Positions 32,615-41,412 of a DNA stretch of 64,000 bases are shown in pieces. Source of the DNA: Chloroflexia bacterium SDU3-3 (lineage in GTDB: Bacteria > Chloroflexota > Chloroflexia > Chloroflexales > Roseiflexaceae); the NCBI GenBank assembly GCA_009268125.1, contig WBOU01000010.1:1-64000 (forward strand), in the 5' to 3' direction. A model generated the notes under the pieces. That model saw nothing but the letters and a program-made list of their open reading frames with translations, did no database searches and had not been told where the DNA came from. Position 1 is the stretch's first letter, and every line of letters starts with the position of its first letter. Both the position numbers and the translations under genes were made by a program.

Positions 32615-33619
32615 CTATCCGTCGATAGCCCAGTGCGCGGGGAAGCGCGCCGCCGGAAAGATCGCCCGCACCTCGGCCAGCATCCCGGCCAGATCGTCGC
32701 GGCGGTAGCGGTCGGACACGTGGAAGAGGATGAGGTCGGCCACGCCCGCCCGCCGCGCCAGCTCGGCCACCTGCGGCGCGGTCATGTGGAAGTTGCGCGC
32801 GGCCAGCTCGGCGTCGGCGGCGCGGTACTGGCACTCGCACACCAGCGTGTCGCAGCCCGCCAGCGCGGGGGCCAGCCGCTCCAGCGCCGCCGCATCCAGC
32901 AGGAAATCGGTGCAGTACGCGAACGACTGGCCCTGCTCCACCACGATCAGCTCGGCGCGCAGGCTGGCCAGCTCGAAGCTGCGCCCGCCGATGGCGATCT
33001 CGCCCTCGCCCGGCTGCTTCAGGCGCTGCAGCCACGGCCCGGGCGCAAGGCCCAGCTCCGGCAGGCGCTCGGCGCGCACATGCAGCCGGGGCCGCTCGCG
33101 CAGCACATAGGCCAGCGAGGCCGTGCGGTGGTCCAGCTGCAGCGCCTCAAGGCGCAGCGAGGGCGTCTGCCACACCAGCGCGCCCTGGCGCGGCTGCGCG
33201 GGCTGGGGGTAGCGCTGGGCAAATGCCTCGCCCAGCCGCATGCGCGCACGCTCCAGGCGGTCGGGCAGCACATCCACCACATCCCACACGGCGGGGTCGC
33301 CCTCCTCCAGGTTCCACAGGAAGCCGCGCATGCGGTGCTGCATGATCTCGGCGGTGCCCGCCGGGCCGTAGATGATATTCGGCCTACCGGTGCGGCTGTA
33401 GACCATGCGGAAGAAGCTGTCGAAGCCGGCCACATGATCCATATGCAAATGCGAGAACAGCAGCGCATCCACCGCCTGGGCCTCGGCGCGGCCCAGCTGC
33501 GCGGCCGTGCCCTCGCCGCAGTCGAACAGCAGCCGCACCAGCTCGCGCCCGCTGTCGGCGCGCACATAGGCCGCGTTGTCGCGCCCAGGCTCGCCCAGCA
33601 CCTCTACCGTCAGCGCCAT
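32615..33619 (-). CDS. RNase Z-like metallo-beta-lactamase-fold hydrolase
   Basis: A 334-residue zinc hydrolase of the RNase Z/ElaC branch. The metal motif HLHMDH (57-62) is intact, followed by FDCGEGT upstream at 32-38, an exosite-like arm region around residues 90-200 that is longer and more Arg-rich than in ElaC, a metal-ligand Asp in CTDF, and the C-terminal FHVSDRY His. RNase Z matures tRNA 3' ends; some relatives are phosphodiesterases or arylsulfatases, so the substrate is uncertain. ATG 33619 is chosen; ATG 33631 directly abuts the T run of the upstream terminator. A hairpin GGGCTATC / GATAGCCC spans the stop codon. Confidence 0.85.
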   Translation of the reverse strand: MALTVEVLGEPGRDNAAYVRADSGRELVRLLFDCGEGTAAQLGRAEAQAVDALLFSHLHMDHVAGFDSFFRMVYSRTGRPNIIYGPAGTAEIMQHRMRGFLWNLEEGDPAVWDVVDVLPDRLERARMRLGEAFAQRYPQPAQPRQGALVWQTPSLRLEALQLDHRTASLAYVLRERPRLHVRAERLPELGLAPGPWLQRLKQPGEGEIAIGGRSFELASLRAELIVVEQGQSFAYCTDFLLDAAALERLAPALAGCDTLVCECQYRAADAELAARNFHMTAPQVAELARRAGVADLILFHVSDRYRRDDLAGMLAEVRAIFPAARFPAHWAIDG

Positions 33620-33631
33620 ACAGCACCCCAT

Positions 33632-33662
33632 AAAAAAAGGGCTGGCATACGCATGCCAGCCC
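33632..33662 (-). terminator. Terminator of the nucleotidyltransferase gene
   Basis: Minus-strand stem GGGCTGGCAT / ATGCCAGCCC, four-base loop, seven T residues. The T run ends at the first possible start codon of the RNase Z-like gene, so that gene needs its own promoter or read-through. Confidence 0.9.
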
Positions 33663-33685
33663 GCCTCTCACCGCAGCGACAAACG

Positions 33686-34753
33686 CTACAGCACGCCCAC
33701 CGTCGAGTGGTCGCCCAGCACCAGCCGGTACGACTTGGGCCGCAGCGGCGAGCGCCGCACCTCGACATAGCGCCCGATCAGGCTATCCTCCAGGCGGCTG
33801 GGCAGATCGCGGATGACGCTGTGCTCCAGCACGATCGAGTGCTCGACCTCGCTGTTCTCGATCAGGCAGTGGTGGTAGATCGAAGTGAACGGCCCAACGT
33901 AGGCGTTCACCAGCCGCGTGCCCTCGCCGATGATCGCCGGACCGCGGATCGTGCTGTTCACGATCTCCGCGCCCTGCTCGATGATCACCTTACCGATCAC
34001 GTGCGAGTCGCGGTCCACATAGCCATCCACGCGCGGCTGCATCTCGTCCAGCACCAGGCGGTTGGCCTCCAGCATATCGTCCTTCTTGCCGGTGTCGATC
34101 CACCAGCCCTCGTGGACATAGGGGAACACCTTGCGGCCATGCTCGACCAGCCACTGGATGGCGTCGGTGATCTCCAGCTCGCCGCGCCAAGAGGGCTTGA
34201 TCGACTCGACCGCCTCCCAGATGCTCTCGTCGAACATATAGATGCCCACCAGCGCCAGGTCCGACTTCGGCTCGCGGGGCTTCTCGGTCAGCTGCAGGAT
34301 CTGGCCGCGCTCATCCAGCTCGGCCACGCCGTAGGACTGCGGGTTGGGCACACGCTTCAGCACGATCTGCGCGTTGTAGCTGCTGGAGCCGAACTGCTCG
34401 ATCAGCGGTGAGATCCCGCCCTGGATGCAGTTATCGCCCAGGAACATCACGAAGCGGTCGTCGCCCAGGAAGTCGCGGCTGATCTTCACCGCGTGGGCCA
34501 GGCCAGCGGGCGAGTCCTGGGGGATGTACTCGATGCGCACGCCCCAGCGCTTGCCATCGCCCACCGCCGCGCGCACCTCGGGGCCAGTGTCGCCGATCAC
34601 GATGCCGATCTCATCGATGCCAGCATCGCGGATGGACTCGATCACGCGGAACAGCACCGGGGTATTGGCGACCGGCACCAGCTGCTTGGCGCTCGTGTAG
34701 GTGATCGGGCGCAGGCGAGTGCCCTTCCCGCCGCTCAGAATGAGACCCTTCAT
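33686..34753 (-). CDS. Glucose-1-phosphate thymidylyltransferase, long RmlA type
   Basis: A 355-residue sugar nucleotidyltransferase that makes dTDP-glucose (or a related NDP-sugar) from sugar-1-phosphate and NTP, the entry to deoxysugars. The N-terminal domain has GGKGTRLRP (8-16), SAKQLVPVAN with Lys23, and the metal-binding GDN in FLGDNCIQGG. From about residue 245 a left-handed beta-helix domain follows (repeats such as SHVIGKVIIEQGAEIVNSTI), which marks the long RmlA group rather than classical RmlA. ATG 34753 has GAGGAG twelve bases upstream. Other rml genes are not in the window. The likely use is a cell-surface polysaccharide, consistent with neighbouring envelope genes. Confidence 0.9.
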   Translation of the reverse strand: MKGLILSGGKGTRLRPITYTSAKQLVPVANTPVLFRVIESIRDAGIDEIGIVIGDTGPEVRAAVGDGKRWGVRIEYIPQDSPAGLAHAVKISRDFLGDDRFVMFLGDNCIQGGISPLIEQFGSSSYNAQIVLKRVPNPQSYGVAELDERGQILQLTEKPREPKSDLALVGIYMFDESIWEAVESIKPSWRGELEITDAIQWLVEHGRKVFPYVHEGWWIDTGKKDDMLEANRLVLDEMQPRVDGYVDRDSHVIGKVIIEQGAEIVNSTIRGPAIIGEGTRLVNAYVGPFTSIYHHCLIENSEVEHSIVLEHSVIRDLPSRLEDSLIGRYVEVRRSPLRPKSYRLVLGDHSTVGVL

Positions 34754-34864
34754 GAAAGTGTATGCTCCTCTATCGTTGTAGCCGAACTCAGCATGGAGAA
34801 GGCGGATGTCGTGGCCAGATCCAGCCCGCACTGCCCCCGCCAGAATTGCACCATCATAACACAC

Positions 34865-34898
34865 AAAAAAGGCCGGGGTGCAGCAGATGCACCCCGGC
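34865..34898 (-). terminator. Terminator of the NlpC/P60 gene
   Basis: Perfect 11-base-pair stem (GCCGGGGTGCA / TGCACCCCGGC), five-base loop, and a T run on the minus strand. Confidence 0.95.
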
Positions 34899-34928
34899 GA
34901 TCTTCCGGGCGATGCCCAGGCGCACGGG

Positions 34929-36530
34929 CTAGCGCGGGCGAACCGCGCCGTAGTAGTGCGACTGGTAGTACGAGCTGTTCAGGCTCGACACCTGCACGCC
35001 GTAGCGCGGGGTCGAGGCGTGAACCATCTTGCCGCCGCCGATGTAGATGCCCACGTGGGTGATGCCGCGCTTGGCCGCAGTGCCGGTGAAGAACACCAGG
35101 TCGCCGGGCTGCAGCTCGCCGGGGCCAACCTTGGTGCCAGCGCCGTACTGCGAGGCCGCCGTGCGAGGCAGGCGCACGCCGTACTTGGCATACACATACG
35201 AGGTCAGGCCGCTGCAGTCGAAGCCGCTGGGCGAGGTGCCGCCGTAGCGGTAGCGTGCGCCCACGAAGTTCAGCGCGTACGAGGCCAGGTCGCCGCTCAC
35301 CGGCACGTTCGAGAAGTTGATCGTGCCGCCGCTCTTGCCCGACTTAGTGGTGGTCTTCGCCACCGCCTTGGGCAGCGCCGGGAAGTCCTTGGTCACGCCC
35401 ACGCGGCGGGCCACGCGCTCGGTCACATCCAGGTAGTCGCGGAAGACCCAGGCGGCCTTGCCATCGGCAAGCTTCACCTTGTACCAGTCGTTGTACTTGC
35501 CCACCAGGTCAAGCTGCGCGCCGGCGTTGATCATCGCCACCTTGGCATACTTGGAGTCCGGCCCCTGGCGAAGGTTGATCTGATCCTCGCGGGTGCGGCC
35601 CACCAGCGCCGGGTTCGGGTCGGGGATGCTGATCGCATCGAGCAGACGGTTGTTGATCGCCGCGTCGATGTTCAAAAACTCGCCCTTCACCCAGCCATCG
35701 GCACCGCCGGGGATACCCACGTGGTACCAATCCTGGTAGCGCTCCAGCAGCTCGATCTGCTGCCCAGCGCTGAACTTGCTCATCGAGACATAGTTCGTGC
35801 CGGGGCCATCGCGCATCTGCAGGCCCTCTTCGCGCACGGTGGCCACCTTGGGCGGCGGCGGCGCGGGGATGGCCGACTGCTCGATCTGGAACACTGTGTA
35901 CTGCGCGCCATCGGCCATGTCAAGCAGCGCGCCCGAGACCCAGTAGACCGGCTTGCCCGGGGCCTCGCGGATCTGATACCAGTCGTTATATGTGCCGATC
36001 ACCTCGACAGGCGTGTCTTTCGCCATGCGGGCGACCGCATCGTAATCAGTGCCAGGGCCATTTCGCAGGTAGATCATGTCGCCTGCGATCATGGCATCCA
36101 CCACCACCGGCGCGAACGCCTCCGAGCGCGAGACCAACGAATCTGGCGCGGGGATCTCGGCATCATCCAGCGGTGGGTCGCCGACCAGCGTATCATCCAT
36201 GCCCAACGGTGAGGCAGGGACGGCCAGATCGGCGCTGCCCTGAGTCACAATCGGCTGGGCCGTGGGCAGCATCACGCCCGGGCGGATCTGGCTGAGCGCC
36301 ACCGCAACAGGGAGGGCAAGCATAACTGCGCCATGGAGGAAGTACCGCGTGGGGATGCGCGAAAGGGTGCGAAGTGGGGAGCGGAGTGCTTGCTGGAGCT
36401 GTTGCCACTGGAGAGTGGACGAACCGTTAACACGCTGGTAGCGCACACGTCCGCGATTCGCCCGCCGCTGCAAGCTATCGAGATCTTGTAATCCCGTAGG
36501 CAACAGGGGCCGATGACTCTGCTCAATCAT
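34929..36530 (-). CDS. NlpC/P60 peptidoglycan hydrolase with three SH3 domains
   Basis: A 533-residue cell-wall hydrolase. A single membrane helix at about 64-80 follows an Arg-rich cytoplasmic N-terminus, so it is probably anchored in the membrane and faces outward. Three bacterial SH3 domains follow (about 146-205, 228-290, 313-370), each with the RxGPGTxY/RQGPDSKY and DWY signatures that bind wall peptides. The NlpC/P60 domain (about 412-533) has Cys439 in FDCSGLTSYVY, His492 in ITHVGIYIG and a third polar residue, probably His504, so it should cleave gamma-D-Glu-mDAP type bonds. ATG 36530 has AGGAG nine bases upstream. The length is typical of SH3-rich members. Confidence 0.93.
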   Translation of the reverse strand: MIEQSHRPLLPTGLQDLDSLQRRANRGRVRYQRVNGSSTLQWQQLQQALRSPLRTLSRIPTRYFLHGAVMLALPVAVALSQIRPGVMLPTAQPIVTQGSADLAVPASPLGMDDTLVGDPPLDDAEIPAPDSLVSRSEAFAPVVVDAMIAGDMIYLRNGPGTDYDAVARMAKDTPVEVIGTYNDWYQIREAPGKPVYWVSGALLDMADGAQYTVFQIEQSAIPAPPPPKVATVREEGLQMRDGPGTNYVSMSKFSAGQQIELLERYQDWYHVGIPGGADGWVKGEFLNIDAAINNRLLDAISIPDPNPALVGRTREDQINLRQGPDSKYAKVAMINAGAQLDLVGKYNDWYKVKLADGKAAWVFRDYLDVTERVARRVGVTKDFPALPKAVAKTTTKSGKSGGTINFSNVPVSGDLASYALNFVGARYRYGGTSPSGFDCSGLTSYVYAKYGVRLPRTAASQYGAGTKVGPGELQPGDLVFFTGTAAKRGITHVGIYIGGGKMVHASTPRYGVQVSSLNSSYYQSHYYGAVRPR

Positions 36531-37042
36531 GGAGCATCTCCTCATGCTTGTGTCTGCGGCGTAGCGTGGCCGTCTTACCCAAACGATTATGCATAGTGTG
36601 TGGATAAAAACGCCATTGAATATTGCTGCAAACTTGGCCGACTATACCATAGGTTCGCCAGCTGCGCAAAAAGCGCTGGCGGCTATGGAAACAAAGCGCT
36701 GTTGCAAACCCATGCGCCCAAAAATCCGTGGCGCTGCAAGACGCTATCGACTGTGGATGCAACAATAGGCCCGCCGTAACAACGGTTGCTGCAGCTGCGC
36801 GACCGCAGCCTCAGAAACGCGTCGCTGAATGGATGCTGAGAGCCTTCTGAAAGGCATCTCACACATGGAAGAGATATAAAGCTACAACCATGCGATTAAC
36901 GCCATATTAATTTATGTTTGGCCGTTTGTCAATACAACGATTATTCGGCTTTGTGACGGTATATAATCAAATCTTGCAACAAAAAGAACAAGCAAACAAA
37001 ATGACAGTTGGATTAAAACGGGACGTAAGTGGAAAGCCTTTC
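36531..37042. other. Non-coding region, partly AT-rich
   Basis: About 510 bases between two minus-strand genes. The left part is ordinary; 36840-37020 is markedly AT-rich. It must carry the promoter of the NlpC/P60 gene near 36540-36700; CATAGTGTGTGGATAA-like motifs are present but no clear hexamer pair. No terminator for the LCP gene is visible and no gene is supported. Confidence 0.6.
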
Positions 37043-38401
37043 CTATTTCAGCATTTTCTCAGGATCGCCCTCAAGCAGGCGCTTCGCCACCAGATCAAAG
37101 GCCCCATCCACAGGCTGCTCGGCCCAGCGGTCATCGCCCACGCCAAACGTTACCAGGCTTTGATCCAGGGTGTAGCGCTCGATCTGCGCGGGGGTCAGGT
37201 CGCGCATGGCCCAGGCCAGGCCCAGCAGCCGCTCCTCGGGCAGATCGGTGTGGACATAGGCGCGCAGCGCGGTGGTGACCGCGTCGAGCTGGGCGATATT
37301 CTCGTGCAGGCCCTGCTCGCGGAAGCGGCCAAGCACGGCGGTGAGTACGATCTGCTGTCGTTTCATGCGCGCGAAGTCGCTATCGGGGTGGCGGATGCGA
37401 CTGTAGATCAGCGCGGTCTCACCATCGAAGTGCTGGTCGCCCTGCGGGAAGTGCACCTTGGCGTAGCCATAGTCCATGGTGGGAAATTTGTTATCGTGAA
37501 GCTCGCGGTCGACATGCACGGTCACGCCGCCGATCGCGTCGATTGCATCGATAAAGCCCTGAAAGTCGATAGTCATCGTATAGTCGATCGGCGTACCAAG
37601 CGCGTGCTCCAGGGTGTCTTTGGCGATCGCAGCGCCCGCCGCCACATCGCCCCGGCCATACATCATGGCGCTATTGATCCGGCTGTAGCCATAGCCGGGG
37701 ATCTTGACATACAGGTCGCGCGGCAGCGAGAGCATGGCCACCCGCCTGCGCTCGGGGTCGATGCGCAGCACGATGATCGCATCGCTGCGCGCGCCGCCGG
37801 TCTCGCCGGGGCGCTGGTCGGTGCCCAGCAGCGCGATGGTGATCGGGCCGCTGGGGGCGGGCGTGGGCACCAGGGTGGCGGTGGGCACCAGGGTGGCGGT
37901 GGCGGTGGGCAGCGGTGCGGCGGTAGCAGCAGCCTGGGTGGGCGCGGCCTCAGTCGGCGCGGCCTGGGTGGGCGCGGCGGTCGGTGCCACCAGCGCCACC
38001 TGCTGCGGGGCGCGCGGCGAGGTCATGGCCTGCACATTCTGGTGGATGTGCAGCAGCCGCAGCAGATCTGGCCCCACCATGCTGGCGGCCACCAGCACGC
38101 CCAGCACTACCAGCGAGGCCAGCACCGCCTTGGTGGGGAACAGGCCCATGGGGCGCGGCGATGGGGTGGCGAGCATAGCTGGGCTGGGCGGCGGCGGCGG
38201 CAGAACAGGCTGCTCGGCGCGCGGCGGCGGTGCGGCTGGCATGCTCAGCAGCGCATCGAGCAGCCGGGCCTCGATCGCGGCGCTGTAGGCCCGGCACGAG
38301 GCGCACTGGGCCAGGTGAAAACCGAGCTGGGCGCGCTCGGGGGATTGCGAGCCGGGGGTCAGGCCCCGGTCAAGAAGGTGGCGAGAAGCATCGCAGTTCA
38401 T
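37043..38401 (-). CDS. LytR-CpsA-Psr protein with cytoplasmic zinc-finger head
   Basis: A 452-residue envelope protein. Residues 1-40 form a zinc-finger-like head, Cys3, His29, Cys33, Cys36 (H-x3-C-x2-C), the pattern of anti-sigma (ZAS) domains. A Pro-rich stretch leads to a membrane helix at about 90-110, then an extracellular Ala/Thr/Pro linker and the LCP domain from about residue 185 (ITIALLGTDQRP, with DAIIVLRIDPERRRVAMLSL and the conserved RIRHPDSDFARMKRQQ). LCP enzymes attach glycopolymers from lipid-pyrophosphate carriers to the wall. A head of this kind is not part of ordinary LCP proteins. It is paralogous to 53112-54548. The start at 38401 is supported by that alignment. Confidence 0.9.
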   Translation of the reverse strand: MNCDASRHLLDRGLTPGSQSPERAQLGFHLAQCASCRAYSAAIEARLLDALLSMPAAPPPRAEQPVLPPPPPSPAMLATPSPRPMGLFPTKAVLASLVVLGVLVAASMVGPDLLRLLHIHQNVQAMTSPRAPQQVALVAPTAAPTQAAPTEAAPTQAAATAAPLPTATATLVPTATLVPTPAPSGPITIALLGTDQRPGETGGARSDAIIVLRIDPERRRVAMLSLPRDLYVKIPGYGYSRINSAMMYGRGDVAAGAAIAKDTLEHALGTPIDYTMTIDFQGFIDAIDAIGGVTVHVDRELHDNKFPTMDYGYAKVHFPQGDQHFDGETALIYSRIRHPDSDFARMKRQQIVLTAVLGRFREQGLHENIAQLDAVTTALRAYVHTDLPEERLLGLAWAMRDLTPAQIERYTLDQSLVTFGVGDDRWAEQPVDGAFDLVAKRLLEGDPEKMLK

Positions 38402-39003
38402 TGACGTATTCCTAGGATGTCTTTGCAGCTAGTTCGGCGCAAACCCCTAACTATGGTAGCATGCCCGTCAAGTTCTAGCGCTTTATCTGCCTTCAAAATT
38501 GTAAATATTTTTTTGTTTAATTCATTCAAAGAATAGCTTACCCTTCGCATCAGTGCCCGCCTCACGCCTGGTCATTTTTGGCTTTGTGATGCAGATCGCT
38601 GCTGCCTTACGACGCAAGGCAGGGCGGTGAAATCCGCATGAAAACGATACAAGCAAAAGGTAGAGATATGAAAGTTGTTCAGGTAATCCTTACATCTCTC
38701 TACCGTTACTTTCCTTACAGGGCAATACACGTGACAAATAGTTGACGCCCAAAAATATCGATGTAAAGATTTTATGTTCTTCTGAAGCATTCTAGCGACG
38801 CCGCGCATTCACTCGGCCTGATCGATCTGTCAAGTAATAGGATTTTTTGCAAAAAATTGCGCATTGACATGCAGCGTATACCTTGATACGATAGGCCCGC
38901 ACCAAAATTCGCTGGTGTAAAACTCCGTTTCCTTAACCCGTCCTGAACTCTGTTTCTATCAATCCACTATCAGACGTAGCCCCCTGTGGGAAGAAGGTTG
39001 TGT
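38402..39003. other. Non-coding region between divergent LCP and MarR genes
   Basis: About 600 bases, AT-rich relative to the coding flanks, with short inverted stretches around 38660-38770. The promoter at 38864 belongs to the MarR gene. A 78-residue frame on the minus strand (38572-38808) has codon use unlike the neighbours and no supported start. Confidence 0.6.
38864..38892 (+). promoter_or_regulatory. Promoter of the second MarR gene
   Basis: TTGACA at 38864-38869, 17-base spacer, TACGAT at 38887-38892. An AT-rich TTTTTTGCAAAAAATTGC stretch just upstream, itself partly palindromic (TTTTGCAAAA-like), may act as an UP element or operator. Confidence 0.8.
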
Positions 39004-39474
39004 ATGAACTCACCTGTCGCCCGTACCAGCCAGATCGGCATGATCGACCAGATGATGTACGCCATTGTGTGGCATAGTCAGAAGCAGATCACACATACCC
39101 TCACCCAGCCCGAGATCGACCTCACGCTGCCCCAGCTGATGACGCTATTTGCCGTGCAGAACAGCGGCCCCTGCCGCATGAGCCTGCTGGCCGACCTGAC
39201 ACGCCAATCGGCGGGCACGCTCACCGGGATCGTGGATCGGCTGATCGCCGACGGGCTGCTGGAGCGGGCGCGCAATGTCAACGACCGCCGCGTGATCGAG
39301 GTGGCGCTCACCGCCGAGGGCGAGCGACGGCTCAATGGGGCCGTGGGCGCGCGCCGCGAGGAGATGCAAAAAGCGCTCAATATGTTCACCGACACCGACC
39401 TATCTGAATTCGCCCAGTTCCTCCAGCGCTTCCTGGACCGGCTCCACCACAATACACCGATCACCAACGACTAA
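39004..39474 (+). CDS. MarR-family transcriptional regulator
   Basis: A 156-residue MarR protein unrelated in detail to the one at 22605. It has the dimerisation helices (MIDQMMYAIVWHSQKQITHT), the helix-turn-helix around MSLLADLTRQSAGTLTGIVD and the wing RARNVNDRRVIEVALTAEG with DRR. There is one cysteine (GPCRM) near the start of the DNA-binding helix region. ATG 39004 follows AAGAAGG. It is monocistronic, with a strong promoter upstream and the PPK2 gene 300 bases away with its own -10. Its targets are not evident; autoregulation through the region near 38850-38890 is plausible. Confidence 0.88.
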   Translation: MNSPVARTSQIGMIDQMMYAIVWHSQKQITHTLTQPEIDLTLPQLMTLFAVQNSGPCRMSLLADLTRQSAGTLTGIVDRLIADGLLERARNVNDRRVIEVALTAEGERRLNGAVGARREEMQKALNMFTDTDLSEFAQFLQRFLDRLHHNTPITND

Positions 39475-39776
39475 ATACAAAAGCGTTGTTTTCTACTCTA
39501 TTGTAAAACACCCTGTAACACGAGTAATAGCAGTTTCTGGCAATGACCGCCACTTCTACCAGAGAAACGATAGATAGGTAGCTCTTTTGCGCATCGCACA
39601 CCTACTGCCGAGTATCGCACGCCCATAGCCAAAAGACGACAGCAGAGGGCGAGCAGTTCTCATCGAACATCACACCTAAATGGAGCTATCGCAACCACCT
39701 ATGAATGCGCCACATAGCTGCCAATGGTATAATTCCTCATCGTAGCACAAGCGTCTATGCATCATGAGGTTCAGCT
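39475..39776. other. Short non-coding region
   Basis: About 300 bases. TTTCTGG and CCAGAGAAA near 39534-39570 may pair as a weak terminator; the PPK2 promoter lies at its right end. No gene is seen. Confidence 0.5.
39725..39733 (+). promoter_or_regulatory. Extended -10 promoter of the PPK2 gene
   Basis: TGGTATAAT, a perfect -10 with the extended TG, 43 bases before the start codon. No -35 is needed for this promoter class. Confidence 0.7.
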
Positions 39777-41297
39777 ATGCTAGACCGCGTCGATCTTGAC
39801 CGAACGGTCGGCAAAGAAACGTATCAGCGGCAGCTACCAAAACTGCAGCAGCGGCTGTACGATCTCGAAGTTGAGATCATCGCTTCCAAGATACCGATCG
39901 CGATTATTTTTGAAGGGTGGGCTGGCACATCGAAGATCGGCACAATCGGGGCGCTGAGCCGACGGCTCGACCCGCGCGGCCTGCGCATCCACCCGATCAC
40001 CCCGCCCACCACGGTGGATAGCGAATACCCCTGGCTCAAGCGCTTCTGGCAGCGCATCCCCGCCTATGGCGAGATCGGCATCTTCGACCGCTCGTGGTAC
40101 CGCGAGGTCATCAACGGGCGCGCGCAGAAGAATCTCTCGCAGGCCGACTATATCCAGCAGTGCGAAGACATCGTCTCGTTCGAGCGCATGCTCAACGACG
40201 ATGGCGTGATCTTGCTCAAGTTTCTGCTACACATCTCGAAAAAAGAGCAGCAGAAGCGCTTCGAGGAGATCTTGGCCAACCGCGTCACCGCCATCCAGGT
40301 GACGCCCGACGACCTCTGGCAGCACAAGCACTACGACCGCTTCTGGCATGTGACCGAGGATCTGCTGGCCCGCACCACCACGCCCAACGCGCCCTGGACG
40401 ATCATCCCCGCCAACGACAAGAGCTACGCTCAGCTGACCGTGCTGGAGCAGATCATCGCCAAGATCGAGCAGCGCGTGCAGCCCCACGAGGGCGCGACCA
40501 TGCCCCTGGCCGCCCGCCCCGCGCCACCCGCGCCGCCCGCCCCCGCCAGCACGCCGCCCGCCTACGACGCGGCCAGCGTGCTGCGCTCGCTGGACCTGAG
40601 CAAGCGGCTGGATGAGCAGGACTACAACCACAAGCTGGCCAAACTGCAGGCCAAGCTCTACCTGCTGGGGCTGGCGGCCTACAAGCAGAAGCGCCCGGTG
40701 GTGCTGGTGTTCGAGGGCTGGGATGCGGCGGGCAAGGGCGGCACGATCAAGCGGATCACCGAGCCGATGGATCCGCGCGCCTATGTGGTGCACGCAATCG
40801 CCAAGCCCGACGGCGAGGACAAGCAGCACCACTACCTCTACCGCTTCTGGCGGCGGCTGCCCCAGCGCGGCCAGATCGCCATCTTCGACCGCTCGTGGTA
40901 TGGCCGCGTGCTGGTCGAGCGCATCGAGGGCTTCGCCCGCACCGACGAGTGGCAGCGCGCCTACGCCGAGATCAACGAGTTCGAGCGCCAGCTGGTGGAT
41001 TTCGGCACGATCATCTGCAAGTTCTGGATGCACGTCAGCCCCGGCGAGCAGCTGCGCCGCTTCGAGGAGCGCAAGGCGGTGCGCTACAAGGCCTGGAAGC
41101 TGACCGACGAGGACTGGCGCAACCGCGAGCGCTGGCACGAGTACGAGGATGCGGTGGAGGACATGGTGCGCTTCACCAGCACGCCGCGCGCGCCCTGGCA
41201 CGTGGTCGCCTCCGAGGACAAGCTATACGGTCGCATCCGCACCATCCGCACCATCGTGCGGCAGCTTGAGGATGAGCTAGGCAAGGTCAAGCTCTAG
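39777..41297 (+). CDS. Two-domain PPK2 (polyphosphate:AMP phosphotransferase type)
   Basis: A 506-residue fusion of two PPK2 domains joined by a Pro/Ala linker (about 240-262). PPK2 class II enzymes use polyphosphate to phosphorylate AMP to ADP. The C-terminal domain has a complete P-loop, FEGWDAAGKGGTI with Lys320, and Walker B/lid FDRSWYGRVLVERIEGF. The N-terminal domain keeps FDRSWY but its P-loop is altered to FEGWAGTSKIGTI (Ala49 for Asp, Lys53 kept), so it is probably inactive or regulatory. This one-good-one-poor arrangement is known for two-domain PPK2 proteins. It provides a way to recharge AMP independent of adenylate kinase. ATG 39777 follows GAGG. Confidence 0.92.
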   Translation: MLDRVDLDRTVGKETYQRQLPKLQQRLYDLEVEIIASKIPIAIIFEGWAGTSKIGTIGALSRRLDPRGLRIHPITPPTTVDSEYPWLKRFWQRIPAYGEIGIFDRSWYREVINGRAQKNLSQADYIQQCEDIVSFERMLNDDGVILLKFLLHISKKEQQKRFEEILANRVTAIQVTPDDLWQHKHYDRFWHVTEDLLARTTTPNAPWTIIPANDKSYAQLTVLEQIIAKIEQRVQPHEGATMPLAARPAPPAPPAPASTPPAYDAASVLRSLDLSKRLDEQDYNHKLAKLQAKLYLLGLAAYKQKRPVVLVFEGWDAAGKGGTIKRITEPMDPRAYVVHAIAKPDGEDKQHHYLYRFWRRLPQRGQIAIFDRSWYGRVLVERIEGFARTDEWQRAYAEINEFERQLVDFGTIICKFWMHVSPGEQLRRFEERKAVRYKAWKLTDEDWRNRERWHEYEDAVEDMVRFTSTPRAPWHVVASEDKLYGRIRTIRTIVRQLEDELGKVKL

Positions 41298-41326
41298 GCC
41301 GTAATCGAAAGCAGCACGCGCACAAG

Positions 41327-41352
41327 AGCAGCCTCAGGGCTGCTTCTTTTTT
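41327..41352 (+). terminator. Terminator of the PPK2 gene
   Basis: AGCAGCC / GGCTGCT stem, four-base loop and TCTTTTTT, 30 bases beyond the stop. Confidence 0.92.
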
Positions 41353-41412
41353 GGCGCGACGATTGCTATAGCGGCGGTAGCGCATTTTTCTCTACATATA
41401 AAGGATACCGCT

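Noticed and set aside
31293-33035. 580-residue version of the MFS protein reaching into the RNase Z-like gene
   Set aside because: The extra part is antisense-like Arg/Gly-rich sequence in the frame of another gene; ATG 32555 gives a normal MFS start.
38572-38808. 78-residue minus-strand frame in an AT-rich gap
   Set aside because: There is no ribosome site, the codon use is unlike neighbours and the sequence has no known motif.
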